DNA from: Candidimonas sp.
GTDB lineage: Bacteria; Pseudomonadota; Gammaproteobacteria; Burkholderiales; Burkholderiaceae_B
Assembly: GCA_004297945.1 (NCBI GenBank)
Contig: SCRC01000117.1
Coordinates: forward strand, 1-64,000
Direction of reading: 5' to 3'
DNA: 64,000 bases
The position numbers and the translations under genes are program-made. How positions within the stretch are numbered: the stretch's first letter is position 1; each line of letters begins with the position of its first letter. The notes under the pieces are model-generated. The model made no database searches, had not been told where the DNA came from, and saw only the letters and a program-made list of their open reading frames with translations. This document shows, piece after piece, positions 29,106-39,838 of this stretch.

Positions 29106-30758
29106 TCAGACTGCACGAACTTTCACATAGCGCCCAGGGGCCTCTTCGATGGGCGCATAACGCGCATTGCCCAGCCGGGGCTTGGGCCGCAACTGGCGGC
29201 CCGAACGCGGAGCCAGCCAATTAGCCCAATCGGGCCACCAGCTTCCCGCATGCTGACTGGCAGTGTCCAGCCACGCTTGGGGGTCGCCGGGAATATCGGT
29301 ATGCCGATAATCGTTTTGATGAGCCCAGTAATGGCGGCGGTTTTTGGCCGGCGGATTGATGACACCCGCAATATGGCCTGAGGCTCCCAACACAAAGCGC
29401 AGGGGTCCGCGCAAGATACGGGTGGAGGCATACGCAGCCGGCCAGGGCACAATATGGTCTTCACGCGACCCATACACGTAAGCGGGCATCTTCAGGCTTT
29501 GCAGGTCTAGCGGGTGGCCGTCAACCTTGACCCGACCGGGCGTTTTAAGGTTGTTTTCCAGATAGGTATTGCGAAAATACCAGGTGAAAAAGGGGCCAGG
29601 CAGATTGGTGCCATCGGAATTCCAGAACAGCAGATCGAAAGGCGGTGGCGCCAAGCCTTTCAGATAGTTGCTGACCACATAATTCCAAACCAGCTCGTTT
29701 GGGCGTAGAAACGCAAACGTCGTGCCCAGCTCCCGTGCCGACATCAGGCCACATCGCCCAATTTGGCGCTCCCGCGTCTGGGCGTGGGCCTCATCGACGA
29801 ATACGTCAAGCACGCCCGTGTCGTCAAAGTCGAGCAGCGTCGTCAGCAGAGTAAGCGCACTGACCGGCTCTTGCCCCTTGGCATGCGCCAACGCCAGCGC
29901 CGACGCCAGCAATGTACCTCCTACGCAAAAACCCAGCGCGTTGACCTGCTTCTGGGCAGAAATAGCACGCGCCACATCGAGCGCCGTTAATACGCCCTCT
30001 TGCAGGTAGTCGCCCCAGGTGGCGGCGTCGATGCCATCGGTATCGGAGGCCAAGGGGTTGCGCCAGGACACCAGCATTACAGTGAAGCCTTGTTCGATGG
30101 CATACTGCACGAACGAGCTCCCGGGCTGTAAATCGAGTATGTAAAACTTGTTAATGCACGGGGGAACAATCACCAACGGCTTTTGATAAACAGAAGGCGT
30201 GACTGGTGAATACTGGATCAGCTGAAACAGCCGGTTCTCAAAAACGACCGCGCCTGGGGTGATGCCTACGTTTTTGCCAATTTCGAATTTGGATTCATCG
30301 GTTTGCGACAGGCGCCCCCTTTGCAGGTCGGTGAAAAGATTCTCCACCCCCAAGCGGAACGACTCGCCGCGGCTGTCAATCAGAGCCCGCTGCGCCTCGG
30401 GGTTGGTCGCCAGGAAATTAGACGGCGCCAACGCATCGACCCACTGCATAACGGAAAAACGCAGCCGATTGCGCACCGGCTCGGTAGTCTGCGCCGCCTC
30501 GACCATACGCTGCATCGCGCGCGCCGACAAAAGATACGCATGCGCCAGCAATAAGGCGCCAGGATTGGACGACCATGCCTCATTGCTAAAGCGGCGATCG
30601 GGCGGGCTGCCCAGCACACCCTGCTGCGATTGGGTGCTTACCCGCAGCCATTCACGTGAAAATTCGGCTTGAATTTCAGCCAGCTTGTCCGATGCCACGA
30701 CCAACGGGACGGGCCATTCAGATGACGTTGATGCGCTCACCTTAGACACCTTATGCAA
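29106..30758 (-). CDS. phaC: Class I poly(3-hydroxyalkanoate) synthase PhaC
   Basis: A 550-residue synthase. The catalytic triad is complete: C278 in the lipase-like box GFCVGG, D434 in GSREDHIVPW and H462 in ASGHIAGV. The N-terminal PhaC_N domain covers about residues 75-240. Single-subunit class I enzymes polymerise short-chain (R)-3-hydroxyacyl-CoA, matching phbB downstream. The order phaC-phbB-phaR lacks phaA, so the thiolase must come from elsewhere. Confidence 0.95.
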   Translation of the reverse strand: MHKVSKVSASTSSEWPVPLVVASDKLAEIQAEFSREWLRVSTQSQQGVLGSPPDRRFSNEAWSSNPGALLLAHAYLLSARAMQRMVEAAQTTEPVRNRLRFSVMQWVDALAPSNFLATNPEAQRALIDSRGESFRLGVENLFTDLQRGRLSQTDESKFEIGKNVGITPGAVVFENRLFQLIQYSPVTPSVYQKPLVIVPPCINKFYILDLQPGSSFVQYAIEQGFTVMLVSWRNPLASDTDGIDAATWGDYLQEGVLTALDVARAISAQKQVNALGFCVGGTLLASALALAHAKGQEPVSALTLLTTLLDFDDTGVLDVFVDEAHAQTRERQIGRCGLMSARELGTTFAFLRPNELVWNYVVSNYLKGLAPPPFDLLFWNSDGTNLPGPFFTWYFRNTYLENNLKTPGRVKVDGHPLDLQSLKMPAYVYGSREDHIVPWPAAYASTRILRGPLRFVLGASGHIAGVINPPAKNRRHYWAHQNDYRHTDIPGDPQAWLDTASQHAGSWWPDWANWLAPRSGRQLRPKPRLGNARYAPIEEAPGRYVKVRAV

Positions 30759-30852
30759 TTGCGTTTCTCTCGATGAATCTTGGATTGCATTTAGGTGCCT
30801 GTCAATCGGGGTAAGTCGCTAGAGCGCCGCCGCCCATTCTCCGGTGCCGTAT

Positions 30853-31614
30853 TCAATCACCCGTTAACCACGCCACGGTAGCCATCCGTCCGGAATCGGG
30901 TTTGCGCCGATAGGAAAAAAAACGCTCTGGCTCGCCATAGGTGCAACAGCCACTGAGTTCAACCTGCGCCACGCCGGCGGCGTGCAGGCGGCGCCGGGCC
31001 AGGCCAGGCAAATCGGCCAGCCATTTGTTATTGGTGACCCCGGGCGCAAAAAAAACGCTGGCTCCGGAATCACAGCCCAAAAATGCCTCATACACATCGG
31101 CGCCAACCTCAAAATGGGGCTGGCTGATACCGGGCCCAACCCAGGCGCGCCATTGCGCATCGCCACCCACTTTGGCTCGCAATCGGTTCAAGGTTTGCTC
31201 CAGCACACCCTGGGCTAGGCCGCGCCAGCCCGCATGCGCGATACCCACCGCACGTCCCTGGACATCGGCGATCACTACCGGCAAACAATCCGCCGTCATG
31301 ATCGCCAGAACCCGGCCAGTCGCCGCAGTGACCGCCGCATCGGCCGAGAGCACATCGCCGTCCTGATCGGCATCGGCAACTTCAATGCCATGAACCTGAT
31401 TCAGCCAGAATGGCTCGGCGGGCACTTCGGCGCGCAGACGGCGCCGATTTTCAAGCACATGGGCGCTATCGTCTTGCGTGCGACGGCCCAGATTCATGCT
31501 GGCATACGATCCGGTGCTGACCCCACCGGCGCGCACGGTGCAAAAATAACGCACACCGGGCCAGGCAGGCCCCGTCACACTGGGCAATGTAGGGCTTTCC
31601 ATCACGTTTGCCAT
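30853..31614 (-). CDS. pgeF: PgeF/YfiH multicopper-like polyphenol oxidase family protein
   Basis: A 253-residue member of the YfiH/LACC1 family. The metal-binding residues are in place: the histidine in LNQVHG, the cysteine in TADCLPVV and the histidine in IAHAGWRG. Family members act on purine nucleosides or on mis-incorporated cell-wall precursors (E. coli PgeF). It overlaps rluD by 13 bases, the usual gene pair in betaproteobacteria. An alternative ATG at 31602 would share one base with the rluD stop (TGATG). Confidence 0.88.
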   Translation of the reverse strand: MANVMESPTLPSVTGPAWPGVRYFCTVRAGGVSTGSYASMNLGRRTQDDSAHVLENRRRLRAEVPAEPFWLNQVHGIEVADADQDGDVLSADAAVTAATGRVLAIMTADCLPVVIADVQGRAVGIAHAGWRGLAQGVLEQTLNRLRAKVGGDAQWRAWVGPGISQPHFEVGADVYEAFLGCDSGASVFFAPGVTNNKWLADLPGLARRRLHAAGVAQVELSGCCTYGEPERFFSYRRKPDSGRMATVAWLTGD

Positions 31615-32564
31615 GTTATGTTTTCCAGAACTCGAAGAAAATCATCAGCCAGCGGCGCCTCGAACGACACGCGATCTTCGGTGGAAAAGTCGTTGAAGCT
31701 GAGCGCGCGCGCATGCAACAATTGCCGCGTGGCCCCGGCGATTAGCCGGCCACCGTATAAAACATCGCCTACCAATGCATGGTGCAAGCTCATCATATGC
31801 ACGCGAATCTGATGCGTCCGACCCGTTTCCAGCCAGCAAACCACCTCGGTCACAACCTGACCAGCCTCGGTCTGGCCGATTCGCCTGGGCTCGAAATGCG
31901 TAATGGCCTTTTTAGGGGCTATAGGCCGTTCGACCGCCATGCGCACCGGCACGCGGGGGTCACGGCCTATGGCCAGCGCCACCGCTCCGGCCTTGACCAC
32001 ATTGCCGTGCACCAGCGCCACATACTCGCGTTTTACCGTACGATCCTGCATCTGCCGGATCAAATGCGTCTGAGCCTTCTCGTGACGAGCCACGACCAGC
32101 AGCCCCGAGGTGTCTTTGTCCAGCCGATGCACAATGCCCGCGCGCGCAACCTGCTTCAATTCAGGAAAACGATAGAGCAAGCCGTTGAGCAAGGTGCCCT
32201 GCCAGTTGCCCGCGCCGGGATGCGTCACCAAGCCCGCGGGCTTGTTCACCACGATCCAGTCCGGGCTTTGCGCCACAACCTGGAAATCGACAGGTTCAGG
32301 TGAGAATGCCAGCGATTCCGGAGGCAACTGCTCCCACACAGACAGTTTGTCGCCCGGGCCGACGCTCTGCTTGACGCGCCCGGGGTGGCCATTGACCAGC
32401 ACATGACCTTCCTCGATCCACACCTGCAAACGGCTGCGCGAATGCTCCGGAATCAGCGTAGCCAGAACCTTGTCGAGCCGCTCCGGGCTGGCCTTCAGGG
32501 GCAAATCAAACTCGATGAGATCACCGGCGATGGAACTTTCTTTAGCGATATCTGTGTCAGGCAT
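31602..32564 (-). CDS. rluD: 23S rRNA pseudouridine synthase RluD
   Basis: The 320-residue enzyme modifies 23S rRNA positions 1911, 1915 and 1917. An S4 domain (about 27-85) precedes the catalytic domain, whose aspartate is D149 in GIVHRLDKDTSGLL; the conserved REYVALVHG and GRTHQIRVHM motifs follow. The divergent bamD gene starts about 50 bases away; rluD-pgeF divergent from bamD is a conserved arrangement in proteobacteria. Confidence 0.94.
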   Translation of the reverse strand: MPDTDIAKESSIAGDLIEFDLPLKASPERLDKVLATLIPEHSRSRLQVWIEEGHVLVNGHPGRVKQSVGPGDKLSVWEQLPPESLAFSPEPVDFQVVAQSPDWIVVNKPAGLVTHPGAGNWQGTLLNGLLYRFPELKQVARAGIVHRLDKDTSGLLVVARHEKAQTHLIRQMQDRTVKREYVALVHGNVVKAGAVALAIGRDPRVPVRMAVERPIAPKKAITHFEPRRIGQTEAGQVVTEVVCWLETGRTHQIRVHMMSLHHALVGDVLYGGRLIAGATRQLLHARALSFNDFSTEDRVSFEAPLADDFLRVLENITWQT

Positions 32565-32614
32565 GGCGACAAATCATATAATCAGCCTGCAATGCTAACA
32601 CCAAGGACATTTTT

Positions 32615-33460
32615 GTGATTCGTCTAGACCACGATTTATTCCGCTTTTTCAGCCCGAAACGCTTGACACGCGGGACTCTTGTGCTTGTCGCGGCAGCACT
32701 GATCGCAGGCTGTAGCGCGTTCAAGCCAGACGTCGACAAGACGGCGGGCTGGAGCGCCGACCGCCTATACAAGGATGCCCGCTCGGAAATGAGCGATTCG
32801 AACTGGAAAGATGCCCGCACCCGGCTCGAAGCCGTAGAGTCTCGCTACCCGTTCGGGATATATGCCCAGCAGGCCTTGGTCGATCTGGCCTATGTCGACT
32901 GGAAAGACGAAGATTCCGACCAGGCGTTGGCGGCCATCAGCCGCTTTGAGCAACAATATCCGAACCATCCTGGCACGGATTACATGCTCTACCTGAAAGG
33001 CCTGGTCACGTTCACCCCACCGAGCGCCGCGTTCAGCAATATCACGCGCCAGGACCCCAGCGAACGCGATCCAAAAGGCCTGCGCGAGTCGTACGAGTCG
33101 TTTAATGATCTGATCAAGCGCTACCCCAACAGCCGCTACACGCCAGACGCAAAAAAGCGAGTCGCATGGCTGGTCAATACTATCGCCGAAAACGAAACCC
33201 ATGTTGCCCAGTATTACTATGAGCGCGGCGCCTACGTCGCAGCAATCAATCGCGCTCAAAAAGTAATCACCGACTTCCAGGGTGTACCTATTGCTGAAAA
33301 AGCGCTCTACATCATGGTTTTAAGTTATGGCAAGCTAGGTATGCCGAAATTGCGCGACGATGCCAAGCGCGTGCTGGACAAAAATTTCCCCAACAGCAAA
33401 TACTACAAACAGGGTTTGAACAAGCCAGTCAATAACTGGAACCCTATCAACTGGCTTTAG
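32615..33460 (+). CDS. bamD: Outer membrane assembly lipoprotein BamD
   Basis: A 281-residue lipoprotein of the BAM complex, which inserts beta-barrel proteins into the outer membrane. The lipobox LIAGC ends at C33. Five TPR-like repeats follow (for example LYKDARSEMSDSNWKDA and YVAAINRAQKVITDF). The N-terminus is extended by a positively charged stretch before the signal helix. Translation seems to start at a GTG (32615). Two head-to-head REP-like elements follow. Confidence 0.94.
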   Translation: MIRLDHDLFRFFSPKRLTRGTLVLVAAALIAGCSAFKPDVDKTAGWSADRLYKDARSEMSDSNWKDARTRLEAVESRYPFGIYAQQALVDLAYVDWKDEDSDQALAAISRFEQQYPNHPGTDYMLYLKGLVTFTPPSAAFSNITRQDPSERDPKGLRESYESFNDLIKRYPNSRYTPDAKKRVAWLVNTIAENETHVAQYYYERGAYVAAINRAQKVITDFQGVPIAEKALYIMVLSYGKLGMPKLRDDAKRVLDKNFPNSKYYKQGLNKPVNNWNPINWL

Positions 33461-33482
33461 GGGTCGGCGCTTACGGGGGGGA

Positions 33483-33568
33483 TGGCACCCACAAGGGGTG
33501 CCGCTACATCTTCACCCGGACATCGCGTCACCCGCCGGTATTTGTAGCGGCACCCCTTGTGGGTGCCA
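33483..33568. repeat. Head-to-head pair of REP-like elements (REPIN-like), GGCACCC version
   Basis: Copies at 33483-33508 and 33543-33568 are in opposite orientation with their CTACA/TGTAG heads facing over 34 bases. Both have GGCACCC/GGGTGCC arms, so the pair is matched in sequence type. It fills the convergent gap between bamD and the DinG-like gene. Confidence 0.87.
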
Positions 33569-33604
33569 TTTTACTTGCGTCCGACAAGGGCGCGAAACTA
33601 CCGA

Positions 33605-35611
33605 TCAACGCACGCCCTGCTTTTTTTCGTAGAAGGCCAGCACCTCGGCTTGCTCGCGGGTGCGTGAGAAGGGCGGCAAGCCGCGCCAGAGCATCTTGCC
33701 ATACGGTTTTTCGACCAGGCGCGTATCACCCACCATCAAGACTCCCCAGTCCTGCTCCGAGCGGATCAAGCGGCCTGCGCCTTGCTTTAACGCAATCGCC
33801 GCTTCAGGCAGCTGATATTCCATAAACGGGTTGCCGCCTTGTTCGCGGCAGCGCGCCAGGCGCGCTTCAAGCACCGGATCGTCAGGTGGAGCGAAGGGCA
33901 GCTTGTCAATCGCCACCAGCGTCAGCGCATCGCCTGGCACGTCTATGCCCTCCCAGAAACTGGCGCTACCGACCAGCACCGCATTCTTGCCGGCGCGGAA
34001 ACGCTCCAGCAAAAGCCGGCGAGAGGTCTCGCCTTGACGCAACAGCAATCTGTTTATGTCGCCATCATCGAACTGGTCCTGCAAAAGATCTGCGATACGA
34101 TCAACCGAACGCAAAGTGGTGCACAAGACCAGCACCCCACCGGTGCTGGCCCTGATCAAGGGCAGCAGTGCCTCGACAAATTTTTCCGTAAACGCCGGGT
34201 GACTGGGCAAAGGCAAGGATTTGGGAACATACAGAACGCCTTGTTGGGCATAATCGAAAGGCGATGCCCAGCTTAGTGCGCGTGCGCCTTGCAAGCCGAG
34301 CTGCTGCACGAAATGCGTAAAATCGCCATTCACCGACAACGTTGCCGAGGTCAGTATCCAGGCTTGGTCCTCTTTGCGACAACGCGAAAAAATCCGCGCC
34401 ACCGACAGCGGCGCTTGATGCAGGCGCATATGATGCAGGCTCTGCTCCACCCAGCGCACCACGCCGCCTTCATCGTCTTGGCCGCTATCCGGGACGGGCC
34501 GCAATGCGTTATGGCCCTTCCTGTCCGGCTGGCTCCACCGATACAGCCGCGCGCGGATAGCCAGGCATGAATTGGACGCGGCTTCCAGATCGGGGTGCTT
34601 CTCGGTCACGACATTCAGAAGTTCCGAGCACTGATCCAGTACCTGCAGCAGCTCGCTTAAAGCACGGTCGAAGACCTCGGGTTCAGGAATGGCGTCGAAA
34701 GTGGCCTTGCGCCCCGGCAACTTATCAACGGGGCCAGCCGCCAGGCGCAGTTCGCGTGCGGCGCTCTCGAGCTTTTTGCCGATTTCACTCCAGTTGGTGG
34801 ATTCGCGCGCATAGGCCAGGCCCGCTGCCTCGATGGCGCGGGCCAAATCCAGCAACTGATGCGAAGACACACTGGAACCCAGGAAGCGAGTGGCGACATC
34901 AGGCAATTGATGGGCCTCGTCAAAAACCACGGTATCCACGGCTGGCAGCAGATCGGTAATCCCCTCTTCACGCAGGGCCAGGTCAGCCATGAACAAGGCG
35001 TGGTTGACGACGACCAGATCGGCATCTTGCGCGTAACGCCTGGCCTTCATCACAAAACAATCGCGCAGATTGGGGCAGTCCTGCCCCAGGCAGTTTTCAC
35101 GTGTAGACGTTACTCGATTCCAGATGTCGGCCTCTTCGGGTACCTGCGCCAGATCGGATTTGTCACCGCTCTTGGATTGCTGGGCAAACACCTGGATGTG
35201 GCGCAACTGGGCCATTTCAGCACGCGATTTCAAGGCGCGCTCGTCGCCCGAGAGGCGTTCAAGATGATAGTGACAAACGTAGTTGCCGCGGCCTTTGAGC
35301 AGCGCAATGGTAATCGGCAGGGACAGCGCCTCGCGCAGTTTGGGCAAATCGCGGCGAAACAGCTGATCCTGTAAGGTCCGTGTGCCGGTGGACACCAATA
35401 CCTTGGCGCCGCTTAAAAACGCGGGCGCCAGATATGCCCAGGTTTTGCCGGTGCCCGTGCCGGCTTCGGCGACCAGCATGCCGTGGTTCTGTATGGCGTG
35501 TTCGATTGCCTGGGCCAACTCCAGCTGCGCCGGGCGCGGGCGATAGTCGGGCACGACTGCCGCGAAGGGGCCATCCTGGGCAAAAATATCGGAAAGCTCT
35601 TGCAGAAACAT
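33605..35611 (-). CDS. DinG/YoaA-type Fe-S ATP-dependent DNA helicase
   Basis: The protein (668 residues from MFLQELSDIFAQDG) is a superfamily 2 helicase of the XPD/DinG group. Walker A is AGTGTGKT, Walker B is the DEAH box VVFDEAHQLPD, and four cysteines of a 4Fe-4S domain are seen in the NYVCHYHLERL and NCLGQDCPNLRDCF segments. The C-terminal half has the SFWEGIDVPG and QGAGRLIRS motifs. The start at 35609-35611 puts the helicase core at the right distance; an upstream open frame of 75 codons overlaps the tex promoter. It is nearer YoaA than the ssDNA-bound DinG in size. Confidence 0.88.
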   Translation of the reverse strand: MFLQELSDIFAQDGPFAAVVPDYRPRPAQLELAQAIEHAIQNHGMLVAEAGTGTGKTWAYLAPAFLSGAKVLVSTGTRTLQDQLFRRDLPKLREALSLPITIALLKGRGNYVCHYHLERLSGDERALKSRAEMAQLRHIQVFAQQSKSGDKSDLAQVPEEADIWNRVTSTRENCLGQDCPNLRDCFVMKARRYAQDADLVVVNHALFMADLALREEGITDLLPAVDTVVFDEAHQLPDVATRFLGSSVSSHQLLDLARAIEAAGLAYARESTNWSEIGKKLESAARELRLAAGPVDKLPGRKATFDAIPEPEVFDRALSELLQVLDQCSELLNVVTEKHPDLEAASNSCLAIRARLYRWSQPDRKGHNALRPVPDSGQDDEGGVVRWVEQSLHHMRLHQAPLSVARIFSRCRKEDQAWILTSATLSVNGDFTHFVQQLGLQGARALSWASPFDYAQQGVLYVPKSLPLPSHPAFTEKFVEALLPLIRASTGGVLVLCTTLRSVDRIADLLQDQFDDGDINRLLLRQGETSRRLLLERFRAGKNAVLVGSASFWEGIDVPGDALTLVAIDKLPFAPPDDPVLEARLARCREQGGNPFMEYQLPEAAIALKQGAGRLIRSEQDWGVLMVGDTRLVEKPYGKMLWRGLPPFSRTREQAEVLAFYEKKQGVR

Positions 35612-35726
35612 CGAAAAATTACAATTCTTAATGGATTCAAGCGTGATGATACGCGGGTATTGCACGCGGCCATGCCGGTGTGTGGCAAAATGCCCCGCTT
35701 GACCGACGACATATAGATAGCCCCTC

Positions 35727-38093
35727 ATGACTGAAACTTCCATTTCCACGGTGGCCGCCACTGGCCACGACCCCCAACGAATCATCGCGCTTCTGGCCCA
35801 AGAGCTCAACGTGCGGGCTTCGCAAGTGGCCGCCACCGTGGAATTGCTCGACGGCGGCGCGACCGTTCCCTTTGTGGCCCGTTATCGCAAAGAGGCCACC
35901 GGCGGGCTGGACGATACGGTGCTGCGCACCCTGGAAGTGCGGCTCCTTTACATACGCGAGCTCGAAGAGCGGCGCTCGGCGGTACTGGAATCGATCACGC
36001 AGCAAGGCAAGCTGACTGGCCCTCTACAGCAGTCCATCGTGGCTGCCGACACCAAGCAGCGCCTGGAAGACTTATATGCGCCGTACAAACCGAAACGCCG
36101 CACACGCGCTCAAATCGCCCGCGAAGCTGGCCTGGGTCCACTCGCCCAGACGATTATCGAGGATACGGCCTGCGACCCTGCCGCACTGGCCCAGAACTAC
36201 CTAAATCCCGCTGCGGCAATCAACGATGTCAAGGCGGCTCTGGACGGAGCGCGCGACATACTGGCCGAGCAATACGCCGAAGACGCTGATCTGCTGGCCG
36301 ATCTGCGCACACATCTGTGGAGCACGGGTCTTCTTTATTCCAAGGTTGCTACAGGCCGCGAAGGCGATGGCGCCAACTTCCGCGACTGGTTCGATTTCAA
36401 CGAGCCGCTGCGTACCCTGCCCTCGCACCGCATCCTGGCCATGCTGCGCGGCCGCCAACAAGGCGTGCTGGATTTGCGCCTGGGGCTTGCCCCTGATCTC
36501 GAATCGCAAACCCCGCACCCCTGCGTGCTGCGAATTGCGCGATTCTTAAACATCGGCGCACAGTTCGATGCCGGCGCCGGCCCGCGCTCGCGATGGCTGG
36601 GCGAGGTCTGCCGCTGGAGCTGGCGCGTCAAGCTATTGACCACCTTCGAATCCGAACTGATAGGCCGCTTGCGCGAAAGCGCCGAGCACGAGGCCATACG
36701 CGTCTTTGCGGCCAACCTGAAAGACCTGCTGCTGGCTGCGCCAGCCGGCCCCAAGTCGGTCATGGGCCTGGATCCCGGCATACGCACCGGCTGCAAGGTG
36801 GCCCTCATCGATCCTACTGGCCGCGTGCTCGATACAGCCACCATCTATCCCTTCGAACCGCGCCGTGATCGCGAAGGCTCGATCAATACCCTGGCCGCAC
36901 TGATCGCCAAACACAAGATAGAACTGATCGCCATCGGCAACGGCACTGCATCGCGTGAAAGCGAAAAGCTGATCGCCGACATGATCGAAAAATTTCCCGC
37001 AATATCACCCACCAGCGTGGTAGTGTCGGAGGCCGGCGCATCGGTCTACTCGGCCTCGGAGCTGGCCGCCCATGAATTCCCCGACCTGGATGTCACCTTG
37101 CGCGGCGCCGTGTCCATTGCGCGGCGTTTGCAGGATCCTTTGGCCGAATTGGTCAAAATCGAACCGAAGGCCATCGGCGTCGGACAATATCAGCATGATG
37201 TCAATCAGCGCGAACTGGCACGCTCGCTCGACACGGTCATCGAAGACTGCGTGAATGCCGTGGGCGTCGACGTCAATACGGCTTCAGTTCCCCTATTGGC
37301 GCGGGTTTCGGGGCTGAACTCTACACTGGCCAAAAACATCGTGGCCTGGCGCGATGAGAATGGCGCATTCACCAGCCGCAAAATGCTCCTCAAGGTAAGC
37401 CGGTTCGGCGACAAGTCCTTCGAGCAGGCAGCGGGCTTTTTGCGCATTCGTAACGGCGAAAATCCTCTGGACGCCTCATCAGTGCACCCCGAAGCCTATC
37501 CGATCGTGGAACGCATCCTGAAAAAACTCAATACCGAAGCGCCCCAGATCATGGGCCGCCAGGGTGCCCTGAAAGGGGTATCGCCCTCGGAATTTATCGA
37601 TGAACGCTTTGGCCTGCCCACGGTCAAGGACATCTTCACAGAGCTGGAAAAGCCAGGCCGCGATCCTCGTCCGGAATTCAAGACAGCGCACTTCAAGGAA
37701 GGGGTCAACACGCTAAACGACTTGCACGTGGGAATGATTCTGGAAGGGGTGGTGAGCAACGTTGCCAACTTCGGCGCCTTTGTCGATATTGGCGTACACC
37801 AGGACGGCCTGGTGCATATCTCGGCCCTGGCCGAAAAATTCGTCAAGGACCCGCGCGATGTAGTGCGGGTGGGCCAAACCGTGCAGGTCAAAGTGCAAGA
37901 GGTCGACATTGCGCGCAAGCGTATTGCGCTCACGATGAGGCTTAACGACGACGCGGGTCCAGCAAGGCGCACAGCCGAGGCCCGCCAGGGGTCTAGCTCA
38001 GCCGGGGTACGGCGCACAGCCCCGGGCAGCCGTACGCCAGAGCCCAGTGGCCAAAGCGCCATGGCAGCTGCTTTTGCAAAGCTAAAGAAATAA
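35727..38093 (+). CDS. tex: RNA-binding transcriptional accessory protein Tex
   Basis: A 788-residue protein. Blocks in order: an N-terminal helical Tex_N domain, the YqgF RNase-H-like fold (about 335-465, [13 protein letters not shown]), helix-hairpin-helix motifs (about 505-560) and a C-terminal S1 domain (about 660-730, [19 protein letters not shown]), followed by a low-complexity tail. In Bordetella Tex is needed for toxin expression. It is divergent from the DinG-like gene. Confidence 0.96.
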   Translation: MTETSISTVAATGHDPQRIIALLAQELNVRASQVAATVELLDGGATVPFVARYRKEATGGLDDTVLRTLEVRLLYIRELEERRSAVLESITQQGKLTGPLQQSIVAADTKQRLEDLYAPYKPKRRTRAQIAREAGLGPLAQTIIEDTACDPAALAQNYLNPAAAINDVKAALDGARDILAEQYAEDADLLADLRTHLWSTGLLYSKVATGREGDGANFRDWFDFNEPLRTLPSHRILAMLRGRQQGVLDLRLGLAPDLESQTPHPCVLRIARFLNIGAQFDAGAGPRSRWLGEVCRWSWRVKLLTTFESELIGRLRESAEHEAIRVFAANLKDLLLAAPAGPKSVMGLDPGIRTGCKVALIDPTGRVLDTATIYPFEPRRDREGSINTLAALIAKHKIELIAIGNGTASRESEKLIADMIEKFPAISPTSVVVSEAGASVYSASELAAHEFPDLDVTLRGAVSIARRLQDPLAELVKIEPKAIGVGQYQHDVNQRELARSLDTVIEDCVNAVGVDVNTASVPLLARVSGLNSTLAKNIVAWRDENGAFTSRKMLLKVSRFGDKSFEQAAGFLRIRNGENPLDASSVHPEAYPIVERILKKLNTEAPQIMGRQGALKGVSPSEFIDERFGLPTVKDIFTELEKPGRDPRPEFKTAHFKEGVNTLNDLHVGMILEGVVSNVANFGAFVDIGVHQDGLVHISALAEKFVKDPRDVVRVGQTVQVKVQEVDIARKRIALTMRLNDDAGPARRTAEARQGSSSAGVRRTAPGSRTPEPSGQSAMAAAFAKLKK

Positions 38094-38117
38094 CGCTGCA
38101 GCGGCTGCCAACGCTTT

Positions 38118-38181
38118 TGGCAGCCACGAGGGCTGCCATGCGATCGGTACGTTTTTGTAGCGGCAGCCCTTGTGGCTGCCA
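38118..38181. repeat. Degenerate and intact REP-like element pair
   Basis: The copy at 38118-38137 has GGCAGCC/GGCTGCC arms and loop ACGAG but has lost its head (ATGCGA in place of GCTACA). The copy at 38156-38181 is intact and inverted (TGTAG on the plus strand). An extra inverted match GGCTGCCA / TGGCAGCC spans 38103-38124. Confidence 0.85.
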
Positions 38182-38239
38182 CACACTGTCGCCATTGCAA
38201 CAGGCGCTCACGCCTTAAAACACCACAAGACAGAGGGGG

Positions 38240-39736
38240 CTACGCGCCATCCAGTTGCGCATCGATGACGGCGGACAGCACATCGAAGGCTGGGCCAATT
38301 TCAGCCATCGGCACGGCGGCATAGCCTAATAGCAAGCCTTTTTTCTCACCACCCGCCTTCATATAATAATTGCTCAGCGGCCGCACCACCACGCCTTGCT
38401 CAATGGCTTCACGCGTGACTCGGCGATCGTCGACACAGGCGGGCATGGCCAGCACCAGATGCAGGCCTGCGTGTTCGCCCACAATCTCAAGCCTGTCGCC
38501 GTAACGCCTGGTAATAGCTGCAATCAAACCAAGGCGGCGCTCGGCGTAAAGGTTGCGCACCCTTCTGATATGCGAAGTCAGATGCCCCTCACGCAGAAAC
38601 TCCGCCAGAACCGACTGGGTAATCAGCTGGCCTTCGCGATACAGCTCAGCCACCGCGCCGGCGAAGGCCATGGCCAGATCATCGGGAACCACCAGAAAGC
38701 CGACTCTCAGGCCCGGGAACAAAGTCTTGCTAAAACTGCCTGCATAAAGCACCAGGCCGGCGTCATCAAGCCCTTGCAACGAAGGCAGCGGCCGACGCCC
38801 AAAACGAAATTCGCTGTCGTAATCATCTTCAATTATCCAGCAGCCGTTTTGCCGGGCGTACTCCAGCAGCATGCGGCGGCGCGCCAGACTCATGACCATG
38901 CCCAGTGGATACTGATGGGAAGGCGTGACTACAATCAGTCTGGGCGGCGACGCCAATTCTTCGGCCGTCGGGCACATCCCCTCCTGATCGACGCTGATCG
39001 GGGTCGCCTTCAAGCCTGACGACAACACCAGGTTGCGCACCCCCCAGTACGAAGGCTCTTCGATCCACACCACATCACCAATCTGGCATAGCAAACGAGT
39101 GGCAACATCGACCGCCTGATGTATGCCCGTGGTAATGACCACCTGCCGCGCCGTACTGTTTACCGAGCGCACACTGCCCAGATATTCGGAAACCGCATGC
39201 CGCAAAGGCTCGTAGCCACCGGCAGGCGCGTAACTCATCAACTGTGGAGCGCCGCGGCGCCATTGCTTGTTCTGTATGCGCAACCAGGCCTTGAACGGAA
39301 ATTCCGCCACATCGGGTATGCCCGGCATAAAGGCGCCCGTCTGCCGATTCGAAAAACCCACGTGATCGATCAGATCCTGGCCTCGAGGAGAAAGGCCGCC
39401 GCGCGGGCATGGCGCTGACGCATGCCCATCGCCGCGCCTCTTGTCGGATGAGCCTTCAATCCGATCCGGGCTCAAGTCCTCTACATAAGTGCCGCGCCCG
39501 CTCGCCGCATTGGCGTAGCCCTCGACCACCAGCTGTTCATACACCTGGATGACGGTATTGCGCGCAATGGCCAGATCGCACGCCAGAGTGCGCGACGAGG
39601 GCAAGCGCATGCCCGCCTCCAGATGGCCATCGAGGATGGCACGGCAAATCAGCTGATAAAGTTGCCGATAAGCCGGGCCGCCAGCGCCAATATCCAAACG
39701 CTGCAGCAGCCAGTCGGCAAGCGTGAACGAACCCAA
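38240..39736 (-). CDS. MocR/GabR-type regulator (GntR + aminotransferase-like domain)
   Basis: The 498-residue protein is a fusion of a GntR winged helix (about 20-90, DGHLEAGMRLPSSRTLACDL and ARNTVIQVYEQL) and a class I aminotransferase-like domain (about 130-490) that binds PLP; the PLP lysine is in YAGSFSKTLFPG. It is divergent from a GABA transaminase gene 102 bases away, so I read it as a GabR-type regulator of the GABA and polyamine genes to the right. GabR senses GABA through PLP. A TAGAC-CATA-GTCTA palindrome sits in the shared gap. Confidence 0.88.
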   Translation of the reverse strand: MGSFTLADWLLQRLDIGAGGPAYRQLYQLICRAILDGHLEAGMRLPSSRTLACDLAIARNTVIQVYEQLVVEGYANAASGRGTYVEDLSPDRIEGSSDKRRGDGHASAPCPRGGLSPRGQDLIDHVGFSNRQTGAFMPGIPDVAEFPFKAWLRIQNKQWRRGAPQLMSYAPAGGYEPLRHAVSEYLGSVRSVNSTARQVVITTGIHQAVDVATRLLCQIGDVVWIEEPSYWGVRNLVLSSGLKATPISVDQEGMCPTAEELASPPRLIVVTPSHQYPLGMVMSLARRRMLLEYARQNGCWIIEDDYDSEFRFGRRPLPSLQGLDDAGLVLYAGSFSKTLFPGLRVGFLVVPDDLAMAFAGAVAELYREGQLITQSVLAEFLREGHLTSHIRRVRNLYAERRLGLIAAITRRYGDRLEIVGEHAGLHLVLAMPACVDDRRVTREAIEQGVVVRPLSNYYMKAGGEKKGLLLGYAAVPMAEIGPAFDVLSAVIDAQLDGA

Positions 39737-39774
39737 ATTGGCTCCATAAAAATTGCAAGAATGGCTCTGGATTG

Positions 39775-39788
39775 TAGACCATAGTCTA
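39775..39788. promoter_or_regulatory. Possible operator in the GabR-gabT gap
   Basis: TAGAC (39775-39779) and GTCTA (39784-39788) form a dyad with a four-base centre, 39 bases before the MocR-type start and 51 before gabT. It overlaps likely promoter positions for both genes. Assignment to the MocR-type protein is inference. Confidence 0.4.
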
Positions 39789-39838
39789 GCTATAGTAGTT
39801 AACTTCAGCCAATACGATCACCCGCGAGACCCCTAGAC